Positions 1 through 6,201 of a DNA stretch of 9,291 nucleotides are shown piece after piece. The position numbers and the translations under genes were made by a program. This stretch comes from Acidaminococcus fermentans. GTDB lineage: Bacteria > Bacillota_C > Negativicutes > Acidaminococcales > Acidaminococcaceae. The stretch spans positions 1 through 9,291 of the forward strand of contig SFHH01000073.1 in NCBI GenBank assembly GCA_004555735.1. Reading direction: 5' to 3'. Below the pieces are notes generated by a model. It had not been told where the DNA came from and did not search any database. It was given only the letters and a program-made list of their open reading frames with translations. The stretch's first letter is position 1, and each line of letters begins with the position of its first letter.

Positions 1-729
1 GGCGAAAAGATCCCCTGTGACCTGACGGTGGTGGTGGATGCTTCCTCGAAAGACCGGATGGGAGAGGCGGAGAAATGCCTATCCGCCCCCATCCTGAACA
101 TCGACCACCATATCTCCAATACCCGGTACGCGGACTATCTGCTGCTGGATGATAAGGCAGCGGCCACCGGGGAGATCATGTACCGGCTGCTGGAGGCCAA
201 CGGGATCCCGGTGGACCAGGAACTGGCCACGGACTTGTATACGGCCATCGTCACGGACTGCGGCTATTTCAAGTACGCCAATACCACCCCCCAGTGCATG
301 CGGGTGGCGGCGGACCTGGTGGCCCTGGGCGTGAAGCCTGACGAGATCTCCGACCAATTGGAACTGAAGGCCCGGAATTCCGTGGAGCTCCTGGCCAAGG
401 TGCTGCCCAGCTTGAGCTTTTATGCAGGGGGGCGGATTGCTACACTGGAAGTGCCCTACGCCCTGTATGATAAGACCATTTCCACAGAAAGCTTCATCTA
501 CCATCCCCGCTACATCGCCGGGGTGGATGTGGCGGTACTCTTCAAACAGGTGGAACCCAAGGCGACCCGGGTGAGCATGCGGTCCAAACAGGTTGACGTG
601 AGCAAGGTGGCTGTGTCCTTCAACGGGGGCGGCCATCCCAAAGCCGCTGGCTGCACCATCGGGCTGCCTCTGGAAGAAGCCAAGAAAGCTCTCCTGGAAG
701 CCCTGGAAAAGGCACTGGAGGCATTGTGA
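1..729 (+). CDS. nrnA: DHH-family phosphoesterase, NrnA-like (oligoribonuclease / pAp phosphatase), 5' end missing
   Basis: This reading frame is open from the first base, so the gene begins upstream of the window; 242 C-terminal residues are visible, against roughly 320 for the family. NrnA-type enzymes degrade short RNA oligonucleotides and dephosphorylate 3'-phosphoadenosine 5'-phosphate in the cytoplasm, using Mn2+ held by Asp and His residues. Visible motifs are DASSKDR (about residues 13-19 of the visible part), the signature DHH triad in NIDHHISN (codons 103-111), and the C-terminal DHHA1 motif GGGHPKAAG (GGGH codons 625-636), which binds the substrate. The stop codon overlaps the truB start (TGATG), so the genes are translationally coupled. 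The order DHH protein, truB, ribF is a common operon arrangement, usually downstream of infB and rbfA. Family assignment is firm; the exact substrate preference cannot be read from the sequence. Confidence 0.93.
   Translation, partial: GEKIPCDLTVVVDASSKDRMGEAEKCLSAPILNIDHHISNTRYADYLLLDDKAAATGEIMYRLLEANGIPVDQELATDLYTAIVTDCGYFKYANTTPQCMRVAADLVALGVKPDEISDQLELKARNSVELLAKVLPSLSFYAGGRIATLEVPYALYDKTISTESFIYHPRYIAGVDVAVLFKQVEPKATRVSMRSKQVDVSKVAVSFNGGGHPKAAGCTIGLPLEEAKKALLEALEKALEAL
717..721 (+). promoter_or_regulatory. Ribosome binding site that fixes the truB start
   Basis: GGAGG lies inside the last codons of nrnA, 7 bases before ATG 729 and only 4 bases before the in-frame GTG 726. The spacing favours ATG 729 as the truB start and makes truB translation depend on ribosomes finishing nrnA. 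Confidence 0.7.
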
Positions 730-1622
730 TGGATGGGATTTTCAACGTACTCAAACCACCGGGCATGACCAGCCATGATGTGGTGGGGGCCCTGCGGAAA
801 ATCCTCAATATGAAGAAAATCGGCCACGGGGGCACCCTGGATCCTCTGGCAGCCGGAGTCTTGCCGGTGTTTGCCGGGACGGCGACCCGGTTCCTGGAGT
901 ATGCGGCCCACGAGGAGAAGAGTTACCGGGCGGAGCTGACTTTCGGGATCCGGACGGATACGGGGGACACGGAAGGGAAGATCATCGCCCGGAGTCCGGT
1001 ACGGCCCCTGGACCAGGAGGAAATCGAAGCCGCCCTGGCTTCTTTCCGGGGAGAGGGGACCCAGATCCCGCCTATGTATTCTGCCATCAGCGTCAAGGGG
1101 ACCAAGCTGTATAAGCTGGCCCGGCAGGGCATCGAAGTGGAACGGAAACCCCGTCCCATCACTCTGTTCACCCTGGAAGAAGTGGATTACACTGGGGATA
1201 CCCTGGTCTTCGATGTGACCTGTTCCAAGGGGACCTTCATCCGGACCCTCTGTGAGGACATAGCGGCCAAACTGGGCATGGAAGGGACCATGAGTTTCCT
1301 GCTCCGGCGGAGCGCCGGGGTGTTCCGTCTGGAAGACGCCCATACCCTCCAGGAAATCGCGGCGGACCCGGCGGCCTGCTGTGAGGGCGTGGAACCGATC
1401 CTAGCGGCTTTCCCCCGGCTTACGGTGAACGCCCTCCAGGGGCGGCGGATCGCCCAGGGGGTGGCTACTACTGTGCCGGGCGTCGCCGAGGGTGTCCTCT
1501 ACCAGCTCTGGACCCGGGAAGGTCTCCTGGTAGGATTGGCCAAGGCCGTGGACGGCCGGCTCCGGGCCCACAAGATCATCCACATCCCGGACGTGGAAAC
1601 AAGGACGGAAGGACAACCATGA
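729..1622 (+). CDS. truB: tRNA pseudouridine(55) synthase TruB
   Basis: TruB isomerises uridine 55 in the T-loop of tRNAs to pseudouridine. The protein is 297 residues, normal for the family. It opens with the family N-terminus MDGIFNVLKPPGMTSHDVV. The catalytic motif GHGGTLDPLAAGVLP follows, with the nucleophilic aspartate at residue 38 (codon 840-842). Downstream are the conserved SYRAELTFGIRTDTGDTEG and VTCSKGTFIRTLCEDI segments, followed by a C-terminal PUA-like region from about residue 235. ATG 729 was preferred over GTG 726 because of the spacing from GGAGG 717-721. The start overlaps the nrnA stop (TGATG) and the stop overlaps the ribF start (ATGA), so this is the middle gene of a coupled trio. 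Confidence 0.96.
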   Translation: MDGIFNVLKPPGMTSHDVVGALRKILNMKKIGHGGTLDPLAAGVLPVFAGTATRFLEYAAHEEKSYRAELTFGIRTDTGDTEGKIIARSPVRPLDQEEIEAALASFRGEGTQIPPMYSAISVKGTKLYKLARQGIEVERKPRPITLFTLEEVDYTGDTLVFDVTCSKGTFIRTLCEDIAAKLGMEGTMSFLLRRSAGVFRLEDAHTLQEIAADPAACCEGVEPILAAFPRLTVNALQGRRIAQGVATTVPGVAEGVLYQLWTREGLLVGLAKAVDGRLRAHKIIHIPDVETRTEGQP

Positions 1623-2575
1623 AACTGATTACCTCACTGGATGAACTGCATACGGCCCATCTCCTGCCTTCTGCAGCTGCGCTGGGGACCTTTGACGGAG
1701 TCCATCTGGGACATCAGGAAGTCATCGGGACCACCCGGGCCTATGCCTGGCAGCACAATCTGCAGCTGATGGTCTTTACCTTCAGTACCCATCCCCTGGC
1801 CAGCCTGAAACCGGAACTGGAACCGCCCCGGCTGCTGGACAATGGCAGCAAGGTGAAGCTGATGGTGGACCTGGGCGTGGATATCCTGGTGAACATTCCT
1901 TTTACCCGGGATTTGGCAGCCATGAGTGCCGATGACTTCCTCCAGATGCTGGTGGACTGCGGTGTCAAAGCCGTGGGCATCGGGGACAACTTCAGCTTCG
2001 GGGCCGGGGGCAAAGGGAACGTCCGTCTGCTGAAGACAGAGCATACCCGGTTCGGGCTCACCATCCTGTCCCGGCCCCTGCTGAAACAGGAGGGACTGGT
2101 GGTGAGCAGTACCAACATCCGGAAAGCCATCGCGGAGGGGAAGGTGGAACGGGCCACCCAGATGCTGGGCCGTCCCTATGAGATCCGGGGCCAGGTAGTC
2201 CTGGGGGATCAGCGGGGGCGGCTGCTGGGCTTTCCCACGGCCAATATCCGTATCCTGGGGCAGCATTTCGCCATCCCGGCTTTCGGCGTCTATGTCGGAC
2301 GGGTGCAGGTGGAAAAGGCCTGGTACGGGGCCATGGTGAATGTGGGGGACAACCCTACTTTTGCCCATCAGGAAACCCGGCTGGAAGCCCATCTTTTCCA
2401 TTTCCAGGGCAATCTGTATGGAAAAGAGCTCCGGGTACAGCTGCTCCAGCGGCTGCGGGGCGAGAAAAAGTTCCCTTCCCTGGAGAGGCTCCAGGGACAG
2501 CTGAAGGAAGATGCCCGGCTGGCCCAGGGACTTTTGCTGGGACAGGGAACCGGGATGGAGCAGGAAAAGAAATAA
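1619..2575 (+). CDS. ribF: Bifunctional riboflavin kinase / FAD synthetase RibF
   Basis: RibF phosphorylates riboflavin to FMN and then adenylylates FMN to FAD. The 318-residue protein has both modules in the usual order. The N-terminal nucleotidyltransferase (FAD synthetase) carries GTFDGVHLGH at residues 23-32, GIGDNFSFGAGGKG near 121-132 and SSTNIRKAI near 163-171. The C-terminal flavokinase carries GFPTANI at 204-210, NVGDNPTF at 241-248 and E256 in ETRLEAHLF, the position expected for the kinase catalytic base. The start ATG 1619 overlaps the truB stop and has AAGGA at 1609-1613, five bases upstream. No convincing terminator follows; the rpsT promoter starts 14 bases after the stop, so some read-through into rpsT is possible. 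Confidence 0.96.
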   Translation: MKLITSLDELHTAHLLPSAAALGTFDGVHLGHQEVIGTTRAYAWQHNLQLMVFTFSTHPLASLKPELEPPRLLDNGSKVKLMVDLGVDILVNIPFTRDLAAMSADDFLQMLVDCGVKAVGIGDNFSFGAGGKGNVRLLKTEHTRFGLTILSRPLLKQEGLVVSSTNIRKAIAEGKVERATQMLGRPYEIRGQVVLGDQRGRLLGFPTANIRILGQHFAIPAFGVYVGRVQVEKAWYGAMVNVGDNPTFAHQETRLEAHLFHFQGNLYGKELRVQLLQRLRGEKKFPSLERLQGQLKEDARLAQGLLLGQGTGMEQEKK

Positions 2576-2588
2576 ATGGAAAAATCCC

Positions 2589-2617
2589 TTGCACAAAGGG
2601 ACCATCCATGATATTAT
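2589..2617 (+). promoter_or_regulatory. Sigma-70-type promoter of rpsT
   Basis: TTGCAC (2589-2594) and TATTAT (2612-2617) are separated by exactly 17 bases, placing the start of transcription near 2624 and giving a leader of about 27 bases. The -35 box overlaps a small inverted repeat (CCCTT 2586-2590, AAGGG 2596-2600). That repeat could be an operator or just the remains of a weak terminator for ribF; it has no T tract. Confidence 0.75.
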
Positions 2618-2650
2618 ATTTTGGTAAAGCTTATTGGTGGAGGTGAGAAC

Positions 2651-2914
2651 ATGCCGAATATTAAGTCTTCCATTCGTAGTGTCAAGACTGATGCCGAACG
2701 GCGCGCTGCCAATGGCCCGGTGAAAGCTGAAATCCGCAGCACCGCACGCAAGGTTGAAGCTTTTGCTGCTGCAGGATCCAAAGAAGAGGCCCAGGCCACT
2801 TTGAAAGTAGCAGCGAGCTTATTAGATAAAGCTGCTCGGAAGGGCACGGTGAACAAAAAAGCCGCAGCTCGCAAGAAATCCCGTTTAGCTAAGAAAGTCA
2901 ACGCAGTAAAATAA
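2651..2914 (+). CDS. rpsT: 30S ribosomal protein S20
   Basis: S20 binds 16S rRNA in the body of the small subunit and is needed early in 30S assembly. The 87-residue protein is strongly basic and alanine-rich and shows the family pattern: MPNIKSSIRSVKTDAERRAAN at the start, a long helical middle (KAEIRSTARKVEAF, LKVAASLLDKAARKGTVNKKAAARKKSRLAKKV) and a short lysine-rich tail. The start is ATG 2651, because GGAGG 2639-2643 lies 7 bases upstream. A TTG further upstream (2621) stays in frame but would put the promoter and ribosome site inside the gene. Codon use is richer in A/T-ending codons (GCT, CGT, AAA) than in neighbouring genes, as expected for a highly expressed ribosomal protein. It has its own promoter and terminator. 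Confidence 0.97.
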   Translation: MPNIKSSIRSVKTDAERRAANGPVKAEIRSTARKVEAFAAAGSKEEAQATLKVAASLLDKAARKGTVNKKAAARKKSRLAKKVNAVK

Positions 2915-2928
2915 GGCTGAACAGCAGG

Positions 2929-2960
2929 AAGGCTGACAACTCTGGTTGCCGGCCTTTTTT
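2929..2960 (+). terminator. Intrinsic terminator of rpsT
   Basis: AAGGC (2929-2933) pairs with GCCTT (2952-2956), and inside it CAAC (2937-2940) pairs with GTTG (2945-2948) around a TCTG loop. The internal region is bridged by one mismatch and a wobble pair. A run of six T (2955-2960) follows. The stem begins 14 bases after the rpsT stop. Confidence 0.85.
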
Positions 2961-2988
2961 GTTGTATGTGGAAGGGTCCGACCGAAAA

Positions 2989-2997
2989 TGATATAAT
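2989..2997 (+). promoter_or_regulatory. Extended -10 promoter of lepA
   Basis: TGATATAAT gives a perfect TATAAT (2992-2997) preceded by the TGN extension. At 17-bp spacing the -35 position reads TGGAAG (2969-2974), which is poor, so recognition probably depends on the extended -10. Predicted transcription start is near 3004. Confidence 0.65.
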
Positions 2998-3016
2998 AAA
3001 GTATTGAAATATTACT

Positions 3017-3031
3017 GCCTGTTTTTCAGGC
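3017..3031 (+). other. Small stem-loop in the lepA leader
   Basis: GCCTG (3017-3021) and CAGGC (3027-3031) form a perfect 5-bp stem around a TTTTT loop, between the predicted transcription start and the lepA start. It is followed by only three T, so a terminator is unlikely. A role in initiation or mRNA stability is possible but not shown. Confidence 0.45.
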
Positions 3032-3055
3032 TTTGGTAGAAAGCGAGAAGATTCC

Positions 3056-4861
3056 ATGGCAAAACGTGATCATATTCGAAATTTTTCCATCATCGCCCAT
3101 ATCGACCACGGGAAATCCACCCTGGCCGACCGGCTCATCGAAATGACCGGGACCCTGTCCAAACGGGAAATGGAGGACCAGATCCTGGACTCCATGAGTC
3201 TGGAGCGGGAACGGGGCATCACCATCAAGGATCAGGCCGTCCAGCTGGACTACAAGGCCAAAGACGGGAACGAGTACATCCTGAACCTGATCGACACACC
3301 GGGGCATGTGGACTTTTCCTATGAAGTGTCCCGGGCTCTGGCGGCCTGTGAAGGGGCCCTCCTGGTCATCGACGCCACCCAGGGCATCGAGGCCCAGACC
3401 CTGGCCAATGTGTACCTGGCCATGGACCACGACCTGGAGATCATCCCAGTGATCAATAAGATCGATCTGCCCAGCGCCGATGTGCCCCTGGTGGAAAAGG
3501 AAATCGAGGATGTACTGGGGATTGACAAGGAAGATTGTGTGCTCTGCAGCGCCAAGACCGGCCTGGGTGTGGATGAAGTGCTGGAAGCTGTGGTGAACCG
3601 GGTGCCGGCCCCCAAAGGGGATCCGGCAGCTCCTCTCCAGGCCCTGATCTTTGATTCCAAATTCGACGCCTACAAAGGGGTCATGCTGTATGTGCGGGTG
3701 GTGAACGGCTGCCTGAAGAAGGGCATGTCCATCCGGCTCATGGCCACCGGCAAGGTCTATGAGGTGACGGAAGTGGGGGTCTTCAAACCCGCCATGGTCA
3801 ATGTGCCGGAACTGGGGGAAGGCCAGGTAGGTTTCCTGGCCGCGTCCATCAAGACGGTGAAGGATGCCCGGGTGGGGGATACTATCACCGACAACAATCG
3901 GCCGGCCAAAGAACCGCTGCCTGGCTACCGGAAAGCCACCCCTATGGTGTACTGCGGCCTGTACCCGGTGGAAAATTCCGAGTATGACAATCTCCGGGAC
4001 GCCCTGGAAAAACTCCAGCTCAACGATGCCTCCCTGACCTTCGAACCGGAAACCTCCACGGCCCTGGGCTTCGGCTTCCGCTGCGGCTTTTTGGGGCTGC
4101 TCCACATGGACGTGATCAAGGAACGGCTGGAACGGGAATACAACCTGACCCTCATCACTACCGCCCCCAACGTCATCTACGAAGTGGTGAAGACCAACGG
4201 GGACATCGAAATGGTGGACAACCCCTCCCAGTTCCCCAACCCTACGGTGATCGAGCATGTGGAGGAACCGTTCGTGAACGCCACCATCATCGTGCCCAAG
4301 GATTTCGTAGGGCCGATTATGGAACTGTCCCAAGAAAAGCGGGGCGAGTACCAGAACATGACCTACCTGGACGAGAACCGGGTGATGATCCATTATGCCC
4401 TGCCCCTGTCGGAAATCATCTTCGATTACTTCGATCGGCTGAAAAGCGTTTCCCGGGGCTATGCCTCTCTGGATTATGAACTCAGCGGCTATCGGGCCTC
4501 TGATATGGTGAAGGTGGATATCCTCCTGAACGGGGATCCGGTAGATGCCTTGAGCGCCATCGTCCATCGGGACCGGGCCCAGTACTGGGGCCGTGCCCTG
4601 GTGGAAAAGCTTCGGAAACTGATTCCCCGGCAGCTGTTCGAGATCCCCATCCAGGCGGCCATCGGCAGCAAGATCATCGCCCGGGAAAACGTCAGCGCTC
4701 TGCGCAAAGATGTGCTGGCTAAGTGCTACGGGGGCGATATTACCCGGAAACGGAAACTGTTGGAGAAACAGAAAGCCGGGAAGAAGCGCATGAAGCAGGT
4801 GGGAAGTGTGGAACTGCCCCAGGAAGCCTTCATGGCCATTTTGAAGATGGACGACAAATAA
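3056..4861 (+). CDS. lepA: Elongation factor 4 (translational GTPase LepA)
   Basis: LepA is a ribosome-associated GTPase linked to back-translocation, initiation and 30S maturation. The 601-residue length is typical. The GTPase motifs are intact: AHIDHGKS with P-loop at residues 14-21, the switch I region RGITIK near 53-58, DTPGH at 80-84, NKID at 134-137 and SAK at 165-167. Domain II (about 190-280), the EF-G-like domains III and V, and the LepA-specific C-terminal domain follow; the last contains GSKIIARENVSALRKDVLAKCYGGD and ends FMAILKMDDK. The start ATG 3056 begins the conserved MAKRDHIRNFSIIAHIDHG. The ribosome site is weak (GAGAAG at 3045-3050, no GGAGG). Only 20 bases, without a visible terminator, separate it from the regulator downstream. 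Confidence 0.98.
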   Translation: MAKRDHIRNFSIIAHIDHGKSTLADRLIEMTGTLSKREMEDQILDSMSLERERGITIKDQAVQLDYKAKDGNEYILNLIDTPGHVDFSYEVSRALAACEGALLVIDATQGIEAQTLANVYLAMDHDLEIIPVINKIDLPSADVPLVEKEIEDVLGIDKEDCVLCSAKTGLGVDEVLEAVVNRVPAPKGDPAAPLQALIFDSKFDAYKGVMLYVRVVNGCLKKGMSIRLMATGKVYEVTEVGVFKPAMVNVPELGEGQVGFLAASIKTVKDARVGDTITDNNRPAKEPLPGYRKATPMVYCGLYPVENSEYDNLRDALEKLQLNDASLTFEPETSTALGFGFRCGFLGLLHMDVIKERLEREYNLTLITTAPNVIYEVVKTNGDIEMVDNPSQFPNPTVIEHVEEPFVNATIIVPKDFVGPIMELSQEKRGEYQNMTYLDENRVMIHYALPLSEIIFDYFDRLKSVSRGYASLDYELSGYRASDMVKVDILLNGDPVDALSAIVHRDRAQYWGRALVEKLRKLIPRQLFEIPIQAAIGSKIIARENVSALRKDVLAKCYGGDITRKRKLLEKQKAGKKRMKQVGSVELPQEAFMAILKMDDK

Positions 4862-4881
4862 CAGGGAAAGGGGGAAGGTCC

Positions 4882-5880
4882 ATGGTGACCCGGCAGAAAT
4901 CCACTCAGGAACTGATCTGCCAGTCCCTGCGGGACAGAATCGCATCCGGTGACCTGGAACCGGGGACGGAACTGAAACAGGTGGAACTGGCTAAGACCTA
5001 CGGAGTATCCCGGATGCCCATCCGGGAAGCCCTCCAGAGCCTGCAGCTGGAAGGACTGGTGACCCGGCTTAGCAATCGGCACATGGTGGTGGCCGCTTCG
5101 GCCCAAGAGCGGCTCCGGAACCAGAAGGCCGGACAGGATCCGGATCCTGCGGAACCGGAACCACCGGCGTCCCAGGCTCCGGTATACCGGATGGCCGGGG
5201 ACATACCGGTCAAGAACGTGGGGAAGATCCATCTCCTGCCCGCCCGGGAACAGGTGGCCTCCTATCTGCGGAAGGCTATCCTCCGCCGGGAGATCCCGGA
5301 AGGCAGCGTGCTGACCCTGGAAGAGACGGCCAGGCATATGGGGGTCTCCGCCACTCCCGTCCGGGAAGCCCTCCAGCTGCTGGCCAGCCAGGGCCTGGTG
5401 AAGCTGCGGCCCAATAAGGGGGCTTTGGTGCTGGGGATGGACGAAAAATCCATCCGGGACCATTTTGCCGTCCGGAAGATCTTGGAAGGAGAAGCCGCGG
5501 CCCTGGCCGCCCGGCCTGGCAGCGATCTGACAGAAGTGGAGCGGGTGTACGCCGGGATGGAAAAATGCCTGGAAGAACACCGGTACGGGGACTACAAGCA
5601 TTATAATGAAAGTTTTCATATGGCCCTGTGGGAAGCGGCGGACAACCCGAAGCTGACCCAGATCCTGGCCAGCCTGTGGAACGGCCTTTCCCTAGGCTTT
5701 CTGGTAACGGAGACTGATTATGCCAAGATATCTTTCTTCGAACATGAGCAGCTGATGGAAGCCCTCCGGGCCCACGACCCGGACCGGGCCCGGAAGCTCA
5801 TGGACGAACACATGAAGCGGAGCATGGAAAACATCCTCACCAACTACCGGGAACAGGTGGGGAAGGGAGGGGGTGCGTGA
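4882..5880 (+). CDS. GntR/FadR-type transcription regulator with two tandem winged-helix domains and one FCD domain
   Basis: The protein has 332 residues; ordinary FadR-type regulators have about 220-250. The first GntR winged helix spans about residues 5-72 (GVSRMPIREALQSL), followed by a proline/acid-rich linker of about 73-118. A second winged helix covers about 119-186 (GVSATPVREALQLL) and an FCD sensor domain about 188-327. Residues 9-70 align without gaps to 122-183 with 23 of 62 identical, offset 113. The second wing keeps the canonical PNKGALV; the first is altered (SNRHMVV). FCD metal ligands appear to be N242, H246, H288 and H310, with Asn where Asp is more usual. The start is ATG 4882, six bases after GGGGGA (4870-4875), 20 bases from the lepA stop. 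By position it is the best candidate regulator of the permease-ttdAB operon, with a carboxylate ligand likely for an FCD protein; that link is inferred. Confidence 0.9.
   Translation: MVTRQKSTQELICQSLRDRIASGDLEPGTELKQVELAKTYGVSRMPIREALQSLQLEGLVTRLSNRHMVVAASAQERLRNQKAGQDPDPAEPEPPASQAPVYRMAGDIPVKNVGKIHLLPAREQVASYLRKAILRREIPEGSVLTLEETARHMGVSATPVREALQLLASQGLVKLRPNKGALVLGMDEKSIRDHFAVRKILEGEAAALAARPGSDLTEVERVYAGMEKCLEEHRYGDYKHYNESFHMALWEAADNPKLTQILASLWNGLSLGFLVTETDYAKISFFEHEQLMEALRAHDPDRARKLMDEHMKRSMENILTNYREQVGKGGGA
5134..5149. repeat. Perfect 16-bp palindrome inside the regulator linker
   Basis: CAGGATCCGGATCCTG is a perfect palindrome located in the codons for the acidic, proline-rich linker between the two winged helices. 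It could be an intragenic operator or a by-product of the DPDP-type coding; nothing in the sequence decides this. Confidence 0.5.
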
Positions 5881-5894
5881 GCACCCCCTCCCTT
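5863..5894 (+). other. Perfect 14-bp GC-rich stem-loop enclosing the regulator stop codon
   Basis: AAGGGAGGGGGTGC (5863-5876) pairs perfectly with GCACCCCCTCCCTT (5881-5894). The four-base loop is GTGA, a GNRA tetraloop, and its last three bases are the TGA stop of the regulator. No T tract follows (next bases AGCAG), so it is not a standard intrinsic terminator. It may block 3' exonucleases or act as a weak terminator. Confidence 0.8.
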
Positions 5895-5901
5895 AGCAGT
5901 A

Positions 5902-5918
5902 GAGCCGCACAGCGGCTC
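5902..5918 (+). other. Stem-loop GAGCCGC-ACA-GCGGCTC
   Basis: A perfect 7-bp GC-rich stem with a three-base loop. Its 3' arm (CGGCTC, 5913-5918) could instead pair with GAGCCG at 5939-5944, so the two structures exclude one another. Confidence 0.6.
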
Positions 5919-5919
5919 G

Positions 5920-5944
5920 GTCTCGAGTCTCGGGTCTCGAGCCG
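5920..5944. repeat. Left arm: three tandem GTCTCGR heptads plus GCCG
   Basis: Three 7-bp units in direct tandem, GTCTCGA (5920-5926), GTCTCGG (5927-5933) and GTCTCGA (5934-5940), followed by GCCG. The whole 25 bp is complementary to 6081-6105 at 22 of 25 positions, so it forms an inverted repeat with the right arm across 136 bp. The palindrome CTCGAG occurs at 5922-5927 and 5936-5941. Confidence 0.85.
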
Positions 5945-5950
5945 AATGTT

Positions 5951-5970
5951 AAAATTTGCAGGCAAATTTT
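5951..5970. repeat. AT-rich inverted repeat AAAATTTGC-AG-GCAAATTTT
   Basis: A perfect 9-bp inverted repeat with a two-base centre, just inside the left heptad arm. As RNA it would fold as an 8-bp stem with a four-base loop; as DNA it is a plausible dimeric protein-binding site. It is too AT-rich for a typical terminator stem, although five T (5967-5971) end it. Confidence 0.6.
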
Positions 5971-6047
5971 TGAATAGACAAACCCTGATCTGCTAACGAT
6001 AAGATATTTACTTCGATATCCAGCACGACTCTGGTTCTGTATTTTCA

Positions 6048-6076
6048 AAAGGACCTGGCCGCAGGACGGGTCCTTT
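6048..6076 (+). other. Stem-loop AAAGGACC / GGTCCTTT
   Basis: AAAGGACC (6048-6055) pairs perfectly with GGTCCTTT (6069-6076) around a 13-base loop. The stem ends in three T followed by CC, so it resembles a weak terminator. It sits just inside the right heptad arm. Confidence 0.55.
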
Positions 6077-6080
6077 CCAA

Positions 6081-6113
6081 CGGCTCGAGACTCGAGACCA
6101 GAGACCCGAGACC
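6081..6113. repeat. Right arm: CGGCT plus four tandem heptads in inverted orientation
   Basis: After CGGCT come four 7-bp units, CGAGACT (6086-6092), CGAGACC (6093-6099), AGAGACC (6100-6106) and CGAGACC (6107-6113). They are the reverse complement of the left-arm unit. CTCGAG palindromes lie at 6084-6089 and 6091-6096. Together with the left arm this brackets a 136-bp interior (5945-6080). Confidence 0.85.
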
Positions 6114-6116
6114 CCA

Positions 6117-6148
6117 AAAGTGGCTGTTGCCGAAGCAACAGCCACTTT
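6117..6148. terminator. Symmetric 14-bp stem-loop, probable bidirectional terminator
   Basis: AAAGTGGCTGTTGC (6117-6130) pairs perfectly with GCAACAGCCACTTT (6135-6148) around CGAA. On the + strand the stem runs into CTTTGTATTT. On the - strand it runs into CTTTTGGGG and the loop reads TTCG closed by C-G, a very stable UUCG tetraloop. It separates any transcript from lepA and the regulator from the permease promoter. Confidence 0.75.
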
Positions 6149-6201
6149 GTATTTATGATAAACAATCCAATTTGTAGTCAAAAATCAGATAATTCATAAA
6201 T

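Noticed and set aside
2586..2600. CCCTT-GCACA-AAGGG as a ribF terminator
   Set aside because: Only a 5-bp stem with no T tract, and it overlaps the rpsT -35 box.
3026..4945. Minus-strand open frame of 639 codons opposite lepA
   Set aside because: Same mirror effect over a fully conserved lepA; the product resembles no family.
5893..6165. Minus-strand 90-codon open frame across the repeat region
   Set aside because: Much of its sequence is translated heptad repeats and hairpin arms, and I saw no plausible ribosome site; the region is better explained as non-coding repeats.
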